A stretch of DNA of 64,000 bases from Limnohabitans sp. (GCA_018882835.1 VERE01000004.1:31342-95341), one strand, 5' to 3'. Positions 21,249 through 30,638 are shown, numbered from the stretch's first letter. A program made the numbers and translations. The notes: generated by a model not told the origin, from the letters alone.

Positions 21249-22255
21249 AGCACCCTTACCAAGACCTCACCCCCGATGTGGTGCTGGACGCGCTGAGCGC
21301 GCTTGGCCTGCCGGTGGATGGGCGCATGAGTGCCCTCAGCTCTTACGAAAACCGTGTCTACCTGGTGATGCTGGACGATGCCGAGCCGGTGGTCGTGAAA
21401 ATCTACCGGCCCGGGCGATGGACCGATGCCCAAATTCAGGAGGAGCATGCGTTCACCGCCGAGATGGTGGCCGATGAATTGCCGGTGGTGGGGCCGCTCA
21501 CCTTGCAGGGTCGAACCCTGCATGAGGTGCACACGCAAGGCGAGACTGGCCCGCAGCGTTTTGTTTTCAGTGTGTCACCGCGCCGTGGCGGACGTTGGCC
21601 CGAGCTGGATGATCCTGATGTGCTGAATTGGATCGGCCGGTTTTTGGCGCGTATCCATCGGGTGGGGGCACGCGACACATTCAAGGCGCGGCCTGCACTG
21701 AACGTGGACACCTTTGGTTGGGACTCTTTGCAGTGGTTGCAAGACCACCGAGCGATCGCCATCGAAGTGGAGGCCACCTGGCTGAGCGTCTGCCGCGAGG
21801 CCTTGGGCTTGGCCCAAGCGGCGATGGCCGACTTTCCCCTCGCGGTGTTGCGCTTGCATGGAGATTGCCATCCAGGCAATATTTTGTGGACGCCTGTCGA
21901 GCAGGCCAACGGCGGGCCGCATTTTGTCGATCTGGACGATGCCCGCATGGGGCCGGCGGTGCAAGACCTGTGGATGTTGCTCAGTGGCGATCGGCGTGAT
22001 CGCAGTTTGCAGTTGTCGCAATTGCTGGAGGGCTATGAAAGCATGCGCCCCTTTGATCGCAGGGAGTTGGCCTGGATCGAGCCATTGCGAACTTTGCGCC
22101 TGGTGCATTACAGCGCCTGGCTGGCGCGGCGACAAGATGACCCGGCATTCGCGCAGCACTTTGCCTGGTTTGGCACCGTCGGCTATTGGCAAGACCAGGT
22201 GAGCATCCTGCGTGAGCAAATCGCGGCCATGCAAGAGCCGCCACTGCAAGTCTGA
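21245..22255 (+). CDS. srkA: Stress-response Ser/Thr kinase of the SrkA (YihE/RdoA) family
   Basis: A 336 aa kinase of the aminoglycoside-phosphotransferase fold. GTG 21245 gives VKHPYQDLTPDVVLDALSAL. SYENRVYLV replaces the glycine loop, VVVKIYRPGRW has the ATP-binding Lys, LRLHGDCHPGNILW holds the catalytic Asp and Asn, and FVDLDDARMGPAVQDLWMLL the metal-binding Asp. These match E. coli SrkA, which protects against stress-induced death. In many proteobacteria the gene lies next to dsbA; here dsbA is 35 kb away. Confidence 0.9.
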   Translation: MKHPYQDLTPDVVLDALSALGLPVDGRMSALSSYENRVYLVMLDDAEPVVVKIYRPGRWTDAQIQEEHAFTAEMVADELPVVGPLTLQGRTLHEVHTQGETGPQRFVFSVSPRRGGRWPELDDPDVLNWIGRFLARIHRVGARDTFKARPALNVDTFGWDSLQWLQDHRAIAIEVEATWLSVCREALGLAQAAMADFPLAVLRLHGDCHPGNILWTPVEQANGGPHFVDLDDARMGPAVQDLWMLLSGDRRDRSLQLSQLLEGYESMRPFDRRELAWIEPLRTLRLVHYSAWLARRQDDPAFAQHFAWFGTVGYWQDQVSILREQIAAMQEPPLQV

Positions 22256-23131
22256 TCAGCGCACCGGGTTTTCCAGAGCGCCAATGCCATCGATTTCCAC
22301 GCGCACCACGTCACCAGCCTTCAGGTAGCGTGGCGGCTTGAAGCCAATGCCCACACCCACCGGCGTGCCGGTGGCGATCACATCGCCCGGGTAGAGCGTG
22401 ATGCCTGCGCTGAGGGTTTCGATCAGCGTGGGGATGTCGAAAATCAAGTCGGTGGTGCTGGCGTTCTGGCGCTCTTCACCGTTCACATAGCAGCGCACAT
22501 GCGTGTGGGTGCCATCACAGGTATCGGCGCTCACCAGCCAGGGACCCATGGGGCAGAAAGTGTCAAAAGACTTGCCCATGTGCCATTGCAGGTGGCGGTT
22601 CTGCCAGTCGCGAGAGGTCACGTCATTGATGATGGTGTAGCCCCAGACATGGCCCATGGCATCAGCCTTGCTGATGCCTTTGCCACCGCGCCCGATGATC
22701 ACGCCCAGTTCTGCCTCGTAGTCAATGGCCGTGGAGACCGCGTGCGGAATTTCAATGGTGTCACCGGTGGCGATGACCGACTCGGGCACCTTGCTGAAAA
22801 TGATGGGTACCGAAGGAACATCGCCGCCCGCTTTGGCGCTGCTGTCAAAACCGCTGCTGGCGAATTCTTTTGCATGGGCGTAGTAGTTTTTGCCCACGCA
22901 GAAAATATTCCGACGCGGCCGCGGCAGCGGGGCGGTCAGGCGCACATCTTTCAAGGGAACGGTTTGCAGCAAGGACGGCAGCCCAGCGCCCCCACACAGG
23001 CGCTCCACGATGGGCAAGGCACCCAACACGCGCTCGGCCACAGGCAAGTCCAAAAGCGTCACCGATTGCAAGTCATCGGAAACCAGACCGACTTGGGGTT
23101 GTTGTTGGTAGACAAAGGCTGCGAGTCTCAT
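22256..23131 (-). CDS. Fumarylacetoacetate hydrolase-family protein
   Basis: A 291 aa enzyme. The N-terminal cap (about 70 residues) is followed by the catalytic FAH fold: FCVGKNYYAHAKEF, the metal-ligand region DYEAELGVIIGRGGKGIS, WGYTIINDVTSRDWQ and TGTPVGVGIG. Relatives act on 2-keto-3-deoxy acids, acylpyruvates or ring-cleavage products. It converges with srkA (stops adjacent) and diverges from a Bug-type binding protein 94 bases away, suggesting that the cluster handles uptake and breakdown of an organic acid. The exact substrate is unknown. Confidence 0.88.
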   Translation of the reverse strand: MRLAAFVYQQQPQVGLVSDDLQSVTLLDLPVAERVLGALPIVERLCGGAGLPSLLQTVPLKDVRLTAPLPRPRRNIFCVGKNYYAHAKEFASSGFDSSAKAGGDVPSVPIIFSKVPESVIATGDTIEIPHAVSTAIDYEAELGVIIGRGGKGISKADAMGHVWGYTIINDVTSRDWQNRHLQWHMGKSFDTFCPMGPWLVSADTCDGTHTHVRCYVNGEERQNASTTDLIFDIPTLIETLSAGITLYPGDVIATGTPVGVGIGFKPPRYLKAGDVVRVEIDGIGALENPVR

Positions 23132-23225
23132 GGCGGTTACCGGTCAGGGAGATTTGGGATTGATGCTGCATTGTCGCAGTGCTAGAGTGATCGTGCGATC
23201 AGTGAAAACTAGCACAGGAGACTTT

Positions 23226-24197
23226 ATGAAACGTCGACACGCCCTGCTGGCAACGGCCGCAGCCCTGACCCCATGGGGCGCGCCTGCACTTGCGCAGGCC
23301 TTTCCCAGCAAACCGTTGACGCTGATCGTCCCCTTCCCGCCGGGTGGCTTGGCGGACATTGTGGCGCGCCCGGTGGCCGAGGCCCTGGGGCGCGAACTGG
23401 GCCAACCGGTGGTGATCGACAACAAGCCTGGTGCCGGCGGCGGAATTGGCATGGGCGCTGCGGCCAAAGCGCGACCAGATGGACACACGCTGTTGATGGC
23501 CCTGTCCTCGCTGACGGTGATTCCCGAGGCCGATGCCTTGTTGGGGCGCGCGCCCCTGTTCGCTTTGTCCGATTTGCGGGCCGTTGCCCGTTACACCGCC
23601 GATCCCACGGTGCTGGTGGTGCGAGCCGATGCCCCTTGGAAGTCGGTGCAAGAGTTTGTAGAAGATGCCCGCAAACGACCCGGTGCCATACCCTATGGCT
23701 CCTCTGGAAACTACGGCACCATGCATGTACCCATGGAAATCCTGGCGCAAACCGCTGGCGTGAGCTTCAACCACATTCCGTTCACCGGTGCGGGGCCCGC
23801 CGTGGTGGCACTGCTGGGTGGGCAGATTGATGCCGTGTCTTCTGGCCCCGCCACCGTGTTGCAACACATCAAGGCGGGCAAGCTGCGCGCCTTGGCGCAT
23901 TGGGGCCAAGGCCGGCTGGAAGCGCTGCCCGAGGTGCCCAGCCTGAAAGACGCTGGCTTTGCGGCCGAGTATGCCCAGTGGTCGGGCTTGTTCATTCCCG
24001 CTGCAACGCCCGAGCCGGTGGCACAACGCTTGCGCGCCGCAGCACGCGTGGCCGCGCAAGACGCCAAGGTTCGCGAGGTTATTCAAAATGCCGGCAGCCC
24101 GATTCTTTACCAGGACAGCGCCGAATTTGAAAAATATGTGCAAGCCGATGCGCGACGCATGAGCGACGTGGTTCGCCGCATCGGAAAAGTGCAATGA
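23226..24197 (+). CDS. Bug-family (tripartite tricarboxylate transporter) binding protein
   Basis: A 323 aa periplasmic binding protein. A twin-basic signal peptide (MKRRHALLATAAALTPWG..., cleavage near ALAQA) is followed by the Bug signature FPSKPLTLIVPFPPGG, then NKPGAGGGIGMGAAAKARPDG and the FNHIPFTGAGPAVVALLGGQID stretch shared by the family. ATG 23226 is preceded by AGGAGAC. It overlaps the next Bug gene by four bases. No TctA/TctB membrane genes are in the window, as is common for the many orphan Bug proteins of Burkholderiales. Confidence 0.93.
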   Translation: MKRRHALLATAAALTPWGAPALAQAFPSKPLTLIVPFPPGGLADIVARPVAEALGRELGQPVVIDNKPGAGGGIGMGAAAKARPDGHTLLMALSSLTVIPEADALLGRAPLFALSDLRAVARYTADPTVLVVRADAPWKSVQEFVEDARKRPGAIPYGSSGNYGTMHVPMEILAQTAGVSFNHIPFTGAGPAVVALLGGQIDAVSSGPATVLQHIKAGKLRALAHWGQGRLEALPEVPSLKDAGFAAEYAQWSGLFIPAATPEPVAQRLRAAARVAAQDAKVREVIQNAGSPILYQDSAEFEKYVQADARRMSDVVRRIGKVQ

Positions 24198-25165
24198 ACG
24201 GCCGCCGCCTCGGGCGCTGGTTGGCGCACCTCTCGCTGGCCCTGCTGTGGGGGCCGTTGTGGGCCCAAAGCTATCCGACCCGTCCCGTCAAGATCATTGT
24301 GCCCTTTGCCACCGGCGGACCCGCCGACAATTACGCACGCTTTGTAGCGCAGCGCTTGCAGGAGAGCTTGGGCCAATCGTTTGTGGTGGACAACCGACCG
24401 GGTGCGGGGGCCGTGATCGGCACCGACCTGGCGGCCAAGTCGGTGCCAGATGGGTACACCTTGTTGCTGATGTCCAATGCGCATACCGTCAATGAGAGCC
24501 TGATTCCTAACAAGCCCTACAGCCTGCTGAAAGACTTCGTGCCGATCGCGCCCATCAATGCGTCGGATCTGGTGCTGGTGGCCAACCCAGGCACAGGCTT
24601 GAGTCAGCTGTCCGATGTCTTGCAACGCGCCCAAGCCCAACCGGGCAAGATGAACTATGCCTCTTCCGGTCCTGGAACGCCCTACCACATGGCGGGTGAA
24701 TTGTTCAAAAGCATGGCACAAATCAACATGGTGCACATCCCCTACAAAGGCAGCTCCGGCGCCCGCACAGATGTCATCGGCGGGCAGGTCGACATGATGT
24801 TCGATGCGGTGACCACCATGACCGAGCAAGTGCGCGCTGGCAAAGTGCGCGCCCTGGCCGTCACCGGTAAGCAACGCTCCGAGGTTCTGCCAGACGTGCC
24901 TACTTTGCACGAGGCCGGTGTGCCCGGTTACGAAGCCACCATTTGGCTGGGCGTGATGGCGCCCCGGGCCACGCCCAAGGCGGTGGTGGACCGGTTGAAC
25001 GATGCCATCTCCAAAATTGCCAGCCAGCCCGAGGTACGACAGGCCTGGGGCAAACAAGGCGCGGTGCCCTTGGTGATGAACCCCGCCGCTTTCGAAAAAT
25101 ACGTTCAAGATGATGTCGCCAAATGGGCGCGGGTCATCAAGTCGGCCAACATCAAAATGGACTGA
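24194..25165 (+). CDS. Second Bug-family binding protein
   Basis: A 323 aa paralogue of the preceding gene, starting with an ATGA overlap. Signal peptide to about residue 25 (cleavage after LWAQ), then YPTRPVKIIVPFATGGPADN, NRPGAGAVIGTDLAAKSVPDG, HIPYKGSSGARTDVIGGQVDMMF and PTLHEAGVPGYEATIW. The divergent sequence between the two paralogues implies different ligands. It is followed after eight bases by a ModA-like gene. Confidence 0.93.
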   Translation: MNGRRLGRWLAHLSLALLWGPLWAQSYPTRPVKIIVPFATGGPADNYARFVAQRLQESLGQSFVVDNRPGAGAVIGTDLAAKSVPDGYTLLLMSNAHTVNESLIPNKPYSLLKDFVPIAPINASDLVLVANPGTGLSQLSDVLQRAQAQPGKMNYASSGPGTPYHMAGELFKSMAQINMVHIPYKGSSGARTDVIGGQVDMMFDAVTTMTEQVRAGKVRALAVTGKQRSEVLPDVPTLHEAGVPGYEATIWLGVMAPRATPKAVVDRLNDAISKIASQPEVRQAWGKQGAVPLVMNPAAFEKYVQDDVAKWARVIKSANIKMD

Positions 25166-25173
25166 GGCACAGC

Positions 25174-25884
25174 ATGACAACAGACTTGAATTTGCTCAGT
25201 GGGGGGGCCGCGCAAGGCCTCGTGCGGCAACTGGCGCCGGCTTTCGAGCAAGCCCATGGTGTGCGCTTTCAGGCCAGCTTTGGCGCGGTGGGTGCGATGA
25301 AGCAAAAGCTGCTGGAGGGCGCCCCTTGTGATGTGTTGATCCTGACGCAAGCCCTGATCGATGGCTTGGCCCACAGTGGTCAGGTGCAGGCCGCCAGCGC
25401 ACGCAACCTGGGAACAGTGATGACCAGTGTGGCCGTCAAATCGGGCCAGAAGCACCCTTGCGTGCACGATGGGGAGAGCTTGCGCCAGGCCTTGTGCAGC
25501 GCCAGTGGCATTTACTTTCCCGACCCCAAGTTGGCCACGGCAGGCATTCACTTCATGAAGGTGCTGACAGACTTGGGCATTGCACAAACCTTGTCAGACC
25601 GCTTGCGTGTTTATCCCAACGGCGCCACGGCCATGAAAGCCATGGCCGACAGCAACGACCCGCATGTCATGGGCTGCACCCAGATCACCGAGATCTTGAT
25701 CACGGAAGGCATCGACTGTGTGGCTGACCTGCCGCCAGGCTATGAGTTGGCTACCGTCTATACAGCCGCCGTGTGCCGCGCCTCACCCTCTGCCGACTTG
25801 GCCGCACAGTTCATCGAGGCGCTGACGGGCAAGGCAGCACAGGGCTTGCGCCGTCAAGCTGGTTTTTTGCCGACGCCCGCCTGA
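25174..25884 (+). CDS. ModA-like substrate-binding domain protein without signal peptide
   Basis: A 236 aa protein with the type II periplasmic-binding fold of molybdate-binding proteins: LLSGGAAQGLVRQLAPAFEQ, then GAPCDVLILTQALIDGL and the C-terminal LATVYTAAVCRAS. Unlike ModA it has no signal peptide from ATG 25174, and upstream in-frame sequence does not create one, so it may act in the cytoplasm. Third gene of the run that starts at 23226. Its stop is six bases from the htpG stop (convergent). The function is unclear; ligand sensing for the Bug pathway is a guess. Confidence 0.8.
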   Translation: MTTDLNLLSGGAAQGLVRQLAPAFEQAHGVRFQASFGAVGAMKQKLLEGAPCDVLILTQALIDGLAHSGQVQAASARNLGTVMTSVAVKSGQKHPCVHDGESLRQALCSASGIYFPDPKLATAGIHFMKVLTDLGIAQTLSDRLRVYPNGATAMKAMADSNDPHVMGCTQITEILITEGIDCVADLPPGYELATVYTAAVCRASPSADLAAQFIEALTGKAAQGLRRQAGFLPTPA

Positions 25885-25890
25885 GCAGCC

Positions 25891-27831
25891 TCAGGCCAGC
25901 AAGGCATTGACGCGGCGCACATACGCTGCCGGGTCCTCAGGCAAGCCACCTTCGGCCAGCAAGGCCTGGTCGAACACGATGTGGGCCAGGTCATGAAACT
26001 GCGTGGCTGCCGCATCGCTCGCCAGTTTTTTCACCAGCGGGTGCTCGGGGTTCACTTCCAGAATCGGCTTCACCTCGGGGGCCTGTTGGCCTGCCTGCTT
26101 AAGCATGCGAGACAACTGCAGAGACATGCCCTGGTCTTGCACCACCAGGCAGGCGGGCGAGTCGACCAAGCGTGTGGTCACGCGAACATCTTCGGCTTTC
26201 TCTTTCAGTGCCTCTTTCAGTTTGGCCAGCACAGGCTTGAACTGCTCGGCGGCCTCTTCGGCCGCTTTTTTCTCGGTCTCGTCTTGCAGCTTGCCCAGGT
26301 CCACCGCCCCTTTGGCAACGCTTTGCATGGGGGTACCGTCGAACTCGGTGAGGAAGCTCAGCGCCCATTCGTCCACGCGATCCGTCATCAACAAGACTTC
26401 CAGACCTTTCTTTTTGAATACTTCCAGTTGCGGGCTGTTTTTGGCGGCAGCCAGCGTGTCGGCCGTGATGTAGTAGATCGCGTCCTGGCCTTCTTTCATG
26501 CGCGCCTTGTAGTCAGCCAGGGAGACACTGACGGCATCGCTTTGGGTGCTGGCAAAGCGCAGCAGCTTGGCAATCTTGTCGCGGTTGGCGAAGTCTTCGC
26601 CCAGGCCTTCTTTCAGCACGGCGCCAAACTCGGCATAAAAGCGGGTGTATTTACCGGCGTCTTGCTTGTCTTCGTCGCTGGCATCGGTGGCGGGCTGGTC
26701 GCGCTTGGCCAGGTCTTCCAGCATGGACAGCACACGGCGGGTGTTGCCTTCGCGAATGGCCTTCACGTCGCGGCTTTCCTGCAACAGCTCACGGCTGACG
26801 TTGAGCGGCAGGTCGGCAGAGTCCACCACGCCCTTGACAAAGCGCAGGTAGACCGGCATCAGCGCCTCGGCGTCGTCCATGATGAACACGCGCTTCACAT
26901 ACAGCTTGAGGCCGCCGCGCTTTTCGCGGTTCCATAAATCAAACGGCGCTTTGCCCGGCACGTAGAGCAGTTGCGTGTATTCGGTGCTGCCTTCCACGCG
27001 GTTGTGCGTCCAGGTCAGCGGGTCTTCAAAGTCGTGGCTCAGGGCCTTGTAGAAATCGGCGTATTGCTCGGCGGTGATGTCTTTTTTGGCGCGTGTCCAC
27101 AAGGCATTGGCTTTGTTGACGGTTTCCCATTCATCGGTCAACACCATCTCGCCGGGCTGATCGTTTTCCCCCTCTTTCCATTCTTCCTTGCGCATCAGGA
27201 TGGGCAAAGAGATGTGGTCGGAGTATTTGGCAATGATGTCCTTGAGCTTCCAGCGGCTCAGGTACTCGGTCGCATCTTCGCGCAGGTGCAAGATGACGCG
27301 GGTGCCGCGGGCGGGCAAGTCCAGGCTTTCCACCGTGAATTCGCCGGTGCCTGCGCTGACCCAGCGCACGCCTTCACTGGCAGACAAGCCGGCACGACGG
27401 GTTTCCACGGTGATTTTGTTGGCCACGATGTAGCCAGAGTAAAAGCCCACACCGAATTGGCCAATCAGGGCGCCTTGGGACTTGGCATCGCTTTGCTGGG
27501 CGCCTTCCAGGCGCGACATGAACTCACGCGTGCCACTCTTGGCAATGGTGCCCAGGTGGTCCACGGCCTCTTGCGCGCTCATGCCAATGCCGTTGTCGGC
27601 AATGGTCAGCGTGTTGGCCGCCTTGTCAAAGCTGACGCGAATTTCCAGGTTGGGCGCGTCTTCGTAAAGGCTGGCGTTGTTCAGGGCTTCGTAGCGCAGT
27701 TTGTCACAGGCATCGGAGGCATTGGACACCAGCTCGCGCAGAAAAATTTCCTTGTTGGAGTACAGCGAGTGGGTGACCAGGTGCAGAAGCTGGGCCACTT
27801 CGGCTTGGAAGGCGTGGGTTTGTGCAGTCAT
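25891..27831 (-). CDS. htpG: Chaperone HtpG (bacterial Hsp90)
   Basis: A 646 aa ATP-dependent chaperone. The GHKL ATP-binding domain shows [25 protein letters not shown] and [14 protein letters not shown], followed by the middle domain ([22 protein letters not shown]) and the C-terminal dimerisation domain. The length is slightly above E. coli HtpG. A heat-shock-like promoter lies directly upstream. Complete. Confidence 0.98.
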   Translation of the reverse strand: MTAQTHAFQAEVAQLLHLVTHSLYSNKEIFLRELVSNASDACDKLRYEALNNASLYEDAPNLEIRVSFDKAANTLTIADNGIGMSAQEAVDHLGTIAKSGTREFMSRLEGAQQSDAKSQGALIGQFGVGFYSGYIVANKITVETRRAGLSASEGVRWVSAGTGEFTVESLDLPARGTRVILHLREDATEYLSRWKLKDIIAKYSDHISLPILMRKEEWKEGENDQPGEMVLTDEWETVNKANALWTRAKKDITAEQYADFYKALSHDFEDPLTWTHNRVEGSTEYTQLLYVPGKAPFDLWNREKRGGLKLYVKRVFIMDDAEALMPVYLRFVKGVVDSADLPLNVSRELLQESRDVKAIREGNTRRVLSMLEDLAKRDQPATDASDEDKQDAGKYTRFYAEFGAVLKEGLGEDFANRDKIAKLLRFASTQSDAVSVSLADYKARMKEGQDAIYYITADTLAAAKNSPQLEVFKKKGLEVLLMTDRVDEWALSFLTEFDGTPMQSVAKGAVDLGKLQDETEKKAAEEAAEQFKPVLAKLKEALKEKAEDVRVTTRLVDSPACLVVQDQGMSLQLSRMLKQAGQQAPEVKPILEVNPEHPLVKKLASDAAATQFHDLAHIVFDQALLAEGGLPEDPAAYVRRVNALLA

Positions 27832-27871
27832 GGTGAAATTTGAGAATCGGAAAACAGAAACTTCAATGAGT

Positions 27872-27896
27872 TGAGGGCGGTACCCCCCATTTCAAG
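27872..27896 (-). promoter_or_regulatory. Candidate sigma-32 heat-shock promoter of htpG
   Basis: On the minus strand CTTGAA (27896-27891) is followed after 13 bases by CCCTCA (27877-27872), close to the known sigma-32 pattern CTTGAA-N13-17-CCCCAT. It lies about 40 bases before the htpG start inside the 80-base gap behind the binding-protein gene. The -35 element is exact; the -10 element is only a partial match. Confidence 0.5.
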
Positions 27897-27911
27897 AGCA
27901 GGTGGCGTGAA

Positions 27912-28937
27912 TCAGCGGGGCAGCGACTCAACTTCTCGGGTCCAACGCTCCAGCAGGCGGCGCCGTTCGGCGGCTTTGCCATATTTTTCAAAGTCGTACT
28001 TGATGAGTCGCACCGAATCCATTGCCGGAATTCGGGGGTCGGGCTTGAAAGTCTTGTTGGCCGGGGTTTGGAAGCTGCCCGCTTTGGCGCCAATGGCTTG
28101 GCCTTGGGGGCTCATCAAAAAGTCGTAATAGCGCTTGGCATGGTCCAGATTGCGAGTGCCCTTGATGAGCGCAATCCCGCCAATTTCATAGCTGGTGCCT
28201 TCGCATGGCGCGGTGGTGGCGACCGGGTATTTGTTGTGGCGCCAGCCATCGAAACCAAAAATAAAGCTGATGCCCACCGCCACTTCGCCCTTGGCCACAT
28301 TGGGCGCTTGTGCCGTGCCACTGCGGGTGTACTGGGTGACGTTCTTGTGCAAGGCCTTGAGGTACTCGAAGGCCGCGTCCTCGCCCATCAGCTGCACCAG
28401 GCCTGCCAGAATGGTGTAGGCGGTGCCGCTGGACGCGGGGTGAGAGATCTCGATCTCGCCTTTGTAGACGGGCTTGATGACGTCCGACCAGCATTGAGGC
28501 GCGGGCAGTTTTTTCTTTTTCAGCAACTCGGTGTTCCAGCCGAAACCGATCGCACTGGTGTAAAAGCCACCGACACGGTTCTGGGTCATGGCGTATTGGC
28601 GAACGCTCCAGCCATGCAAGTCGTCCAGGTAGGTGGGTCGGTAAGCTTCCAGCAGGCCCACTTCGGCGGCTTGCAAGAAGGGGTCACCGGTGCCGCCCCA
28701 CCACAAGTCGGTTTTGGGGTTGGCGGCCTCGGCGCGCAGCTGCGCCAAGGCTTCACCTGTGGGCTTGCGGGTTTGCAAGACCCGAATGCCTGTGGCTTTT
28801 TGAAACTCATTGGCGGCCATTTCACACCAACTCTGGTCGGTGCTGCAAATGGCGTTGACGGTGCCGCTTTGGCCCCAGGCAGGGCCCAGTGACAAGCTGA
28901 CAAGGCACAGTGCCAGGCGACGTAGAACGAGAGTCAT
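27912..28937 (-). CDS. Iron-type ABC transporter substrate-binding protein
   Basis: A 341 aa extracellular solute-binding protein of family 1, similar to AfuA/FbpA and phosphoglycerate-type binders. Signal peptide about residues 1-22 (cleavage after AWGQ). Seen: VNAICSTDQSWCEMAANEFQKATG, NPKTDLWWGGTGDPF, SHPASSGTAYTILAGLVQLMG and the late KGTRNLDHAKRYYDFLMS. No permease or ATPase gene is adjacent, so its transporter partners are elsewhere. It is downstream of the RluF-like gene on the same strand (9-base gap). Confidence 0.88.
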   Translation of the reverse strand: MTLVLRRLALCLVSLSLGPAWGQSGTVNAICSTDQSWCEMAANEFQKATGIRVLQTRKPTGEALAQLRAEAANPKTDLWWGGTGDPFLQAAEVGLLEAYRPTYLDDLHGWSVRQYAMTQNRVGGFYTSAIGFGWNTELLKKKKLPAPQCWSDVIKPVYKGEIEISHPASSGTAYTILAGLVQLMGEDAAFEYLKALHKNVTQYTRSGTAQAPNVAKGEVAVGISFIFGFDGWRHNKYPVATTAPCEGTSYEIGGIALIKGTRNLDHAKRYYDFLMSPQGQAIGAKAGSFQTPANKTFKPDPRIPAMDSVRLIKYDFEKYGKAAERRRLLERWTREVESLPR

Positions 28938-28946
28938 GGCGATTCC

Positions 28947-29708
28947 TTAAAACTTTTCGTGCGGCGCCAAGTAACGCCACTGGCCCACGGGCAGATTGCC
29001 CAGCGCCACACGCCCCATGCGCACGCGCTTGAGGCCCACCACATGCAGCCCGACTTGCTCGCACATGCGCCGGATTTGCCGCTTTTTTCCTTCGGTCAGC
29101 ACAAAGCGCAATTGCTCCGGGTTTTGCCAGTCCACCCGCGCAGGTTTCAGCGCCTGGCCATCCAGGCTCAAGCCGTGCCGCAAGCGGGCCAGCTGATCGG
29201 GGGGAAAGGCACGTTGCACATCGGTTTGCGTCATGCCGTAGTGCACCCGAACCAAATACTCTTTTTCGGTGTGGCCGTCTTCGCCAATCAATTGGCGGGC
29301 AATGCGACCGTCTTGCGTCAGGACCAACAAGCCCACCGAGTCGATGTCCAGCCGCCCGGCAGGTGCCAGGCCACGCAGCTGGCCCGCAGAGAAACGTGTG
29401 CGCGAGGGGTCGTCGCGCCAGTGGTTGCGGGGCTGGATCAGGGTGATGGCCGGGGTGTGGCCGTCTTCGGCTTGCCCGCTGACATAGCCCACCGGCTTGT
29501 TCAGCAATATGGTGACGCGCTCGGCCTGTTGTTGCTGCGCTTGGCGCTCTACGGTAATGCGGGCTTGCGCACTCACTTGCATGCCCATGCTGGCGGGCTG
29601 ACCGTTGACACGCACCCAGCCGCGCGCGATCCAGTCATCGGCTTCGCGGCGCGAGCACAGGCCCAGTTCGGCCATGCGCTTGTTCAGACGTTGGGTGGCG
29701 TTGTCCAT
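28947..29708 (-). CDS. rluF: RluF/RsuA-family pseudouridine synthase
   Basis: A 253 aa enzyme that isomerises uridine in rRNA. The N-terminal S4 RNA-binding domain (LNKRMAELGLCSRREADDWI) is followed by LLNKPVGYVSG, the catalytic-Asp motif GRLDIDSVGLLVLT, EKEYLVRV and KKRQIRRMCEQVGLHV. This order and the short C-terminus fit the RluF subgroup (23S rRNA U2604), which shares the VVGLKRVRMG and LPVGQWRYL stretches. ATG 29708 is chosen; the frame is open slightly further. Specificity is inferred. Confidence 0.85.
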   Translation of the reverse strand: MDNATQRLNKRMAELGLCSRREADDWIARGWVRVNGQPASMGMQVSAQARITVERQAQQQQAERVTILLNKPVGYVSGQAEDGHTPAITLIQPRNHWRDDPSRTRFSAGQLRGLAPAGRLDIDSVGLLVLTQDGRIARQLIGEDGHTEKEYLVRVHYGMTQTDVQRAFPPDQLARLRHGLSLDGQALKPARVDWQNPEQLRFVLTEGKKRQIRRMCEQVGLHVVGLKRVRMGRVALGNLPVGQWRYLAPHEKF

Positions 29709-29733
29709 GATGCTGGGCAGTGTACCCAAGCCC

Positions 29734-30453
29734 TCACAAAGTGCGCAGGACCGCGTCGTTGCGCAGCCCTTCCAGGCTCAGCACCCGCAAGCCACCGTAC
29801 TCGATGCGAATCAGGGCAGCCTCTTGCAAGGTGTTCAGCGCCATGTTCACCCGCTGGCGTGACAGGCCCACCAGGTAAGCCAGCTCTTGCTGGGTGATGC
29901 GCAGCACCTCGCCCACCCCGGGGTACAGCACCGGGTTGAACAACGAGGCCAGGCTGCGCGCCACGCGCACGTCGGGGTCGTTCATGCGGTCGATTTCGCG
30001 CGCCGCGATGAACTGCCCCAGCCGCTCGTTGAGCTGGTTCATCACAAAACGGTTGAAGCCGATCGAATGGTCCAGCAGCCAGTGAAAGCCATCGATGGGC
30101 AAGCCCGCGACCACGCTGTTGCGCAGGGCCTGGACGTTGTAGCGGTAAGGCTCTTGCTTGATCGCGGTGCCCTCGCCAAACCAGCCGCCAGAGGGCAGGC
30201 CGGTGTAGGTCACGCTGTTGCCTTGCGCGCTTTCGGTGCTCATTTTCAGCAGGCCATCGACCACGCCAAACCAGTAGGTGGGCGGGCGCCCATAGCGGCA
30301 CACATGGTCGCCGGGTTGCGCATCGCCCACCACGATCTGGGGGATGACCCGCTCTTGCTCGGCGGGTTGCAAATGGCGCAGCCAGGGGATGCCGGCCAGT
30401 TCATCCGGGCGCGGTGCGCGGCGGCGTTGGTGCAAGGTCAGGTCGGTGGCCAT
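29734..30453 (-). CDS. Crp/Fnr-family transcription regulator
   Basis: A 239 aa regulator with an N-terminal cyclic-nucleotide-binding-like beta-roll (about residues 35-140, PGDHVCRYG, GWFGEGTAI) and a C-terminal helix-turn-helix (ITQQELAYLVGLSRQRVNMALN). Only one Cys is present, so it lacks the Fnr iron-sulfur cluster; the cAMP-contact residues of CRP are not obvious, so the ligand is unknown. It diverges from the acyl-CoA synthetase/Liv transporter operon across 185 bases and likely controls it. Such regulators adjoin similar operons in related bacteria. Confidence 0.9.
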   Translation of the reverse strand: MATDLTLHQRRRAPRPDELAGIPWLRHLQPAEQERVIPQIVVGDAQPGDHVCRYGRPPTYWFGVVDGLLKMSTESAQGNSVTYTGLPSGGWFGEGTAIKQEPYRYNVQALRNSVVAGLPIDGFHWLLDHSIGFNRFVMNQLNERLGQFIAAREIDRMNDPDVRVARSLASLFNPVLYPGVGEVLRITQQELAYLVGLSRQRVNMALNTLQEAALIRIEYGGLRVLSLEGLRNDAVLRTL

Positions 30454-30638
30454 GGGGAAGTTGCTTTGTCAGGGCGGGGTAAGTTGTGATTAGGGTATTC
30501 CCTTGATTGTCATCGTAACGACAAAATAACGTCAAACTCAATCCTAGTATCACTGAAATGAAACCCGGGGTCATTTGTGTGACAGATCACATACCGGGTG
30601 ACGGGGTTGCGAAACGCTACAAGATACGAGGACAAGCC
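30454..30638. promoter_or_regulatory. Divergent control region with a TGTGA-N4-TCACA dyad
   Basis: 185 bases between the Crp/Fnr gene and the CoA ligase. A perfect TGTGA/TCACA inverted repeat lies at 30578-30591, with half-sites like those of CRP but a 4-base rather than 6-base spacer. Another inverted repeat, TTGTC/GACAA, lies at 30507-30524. The first dyad is 48 bases before the ligase start, a good place for the divergently encoded regulator. I see no strong -35/-10 pair. Confidence 0.5.

Noticed and set aside
30578..30591. Canonical cAMP-CRP binding site
   Set aside because: The half-sites match but the spacer is four bases instead of six, so it is reported only as a dyad for the adjacent Crp/Fnr-type regulator.
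30558..30638. Upstream in-frame start extending the CoA ligase by 27 residues
   Set aside because: The extension covers the regulatory dyad and lacks a ribosome site; ATG 30639 gives a normal ligase N-terminus.
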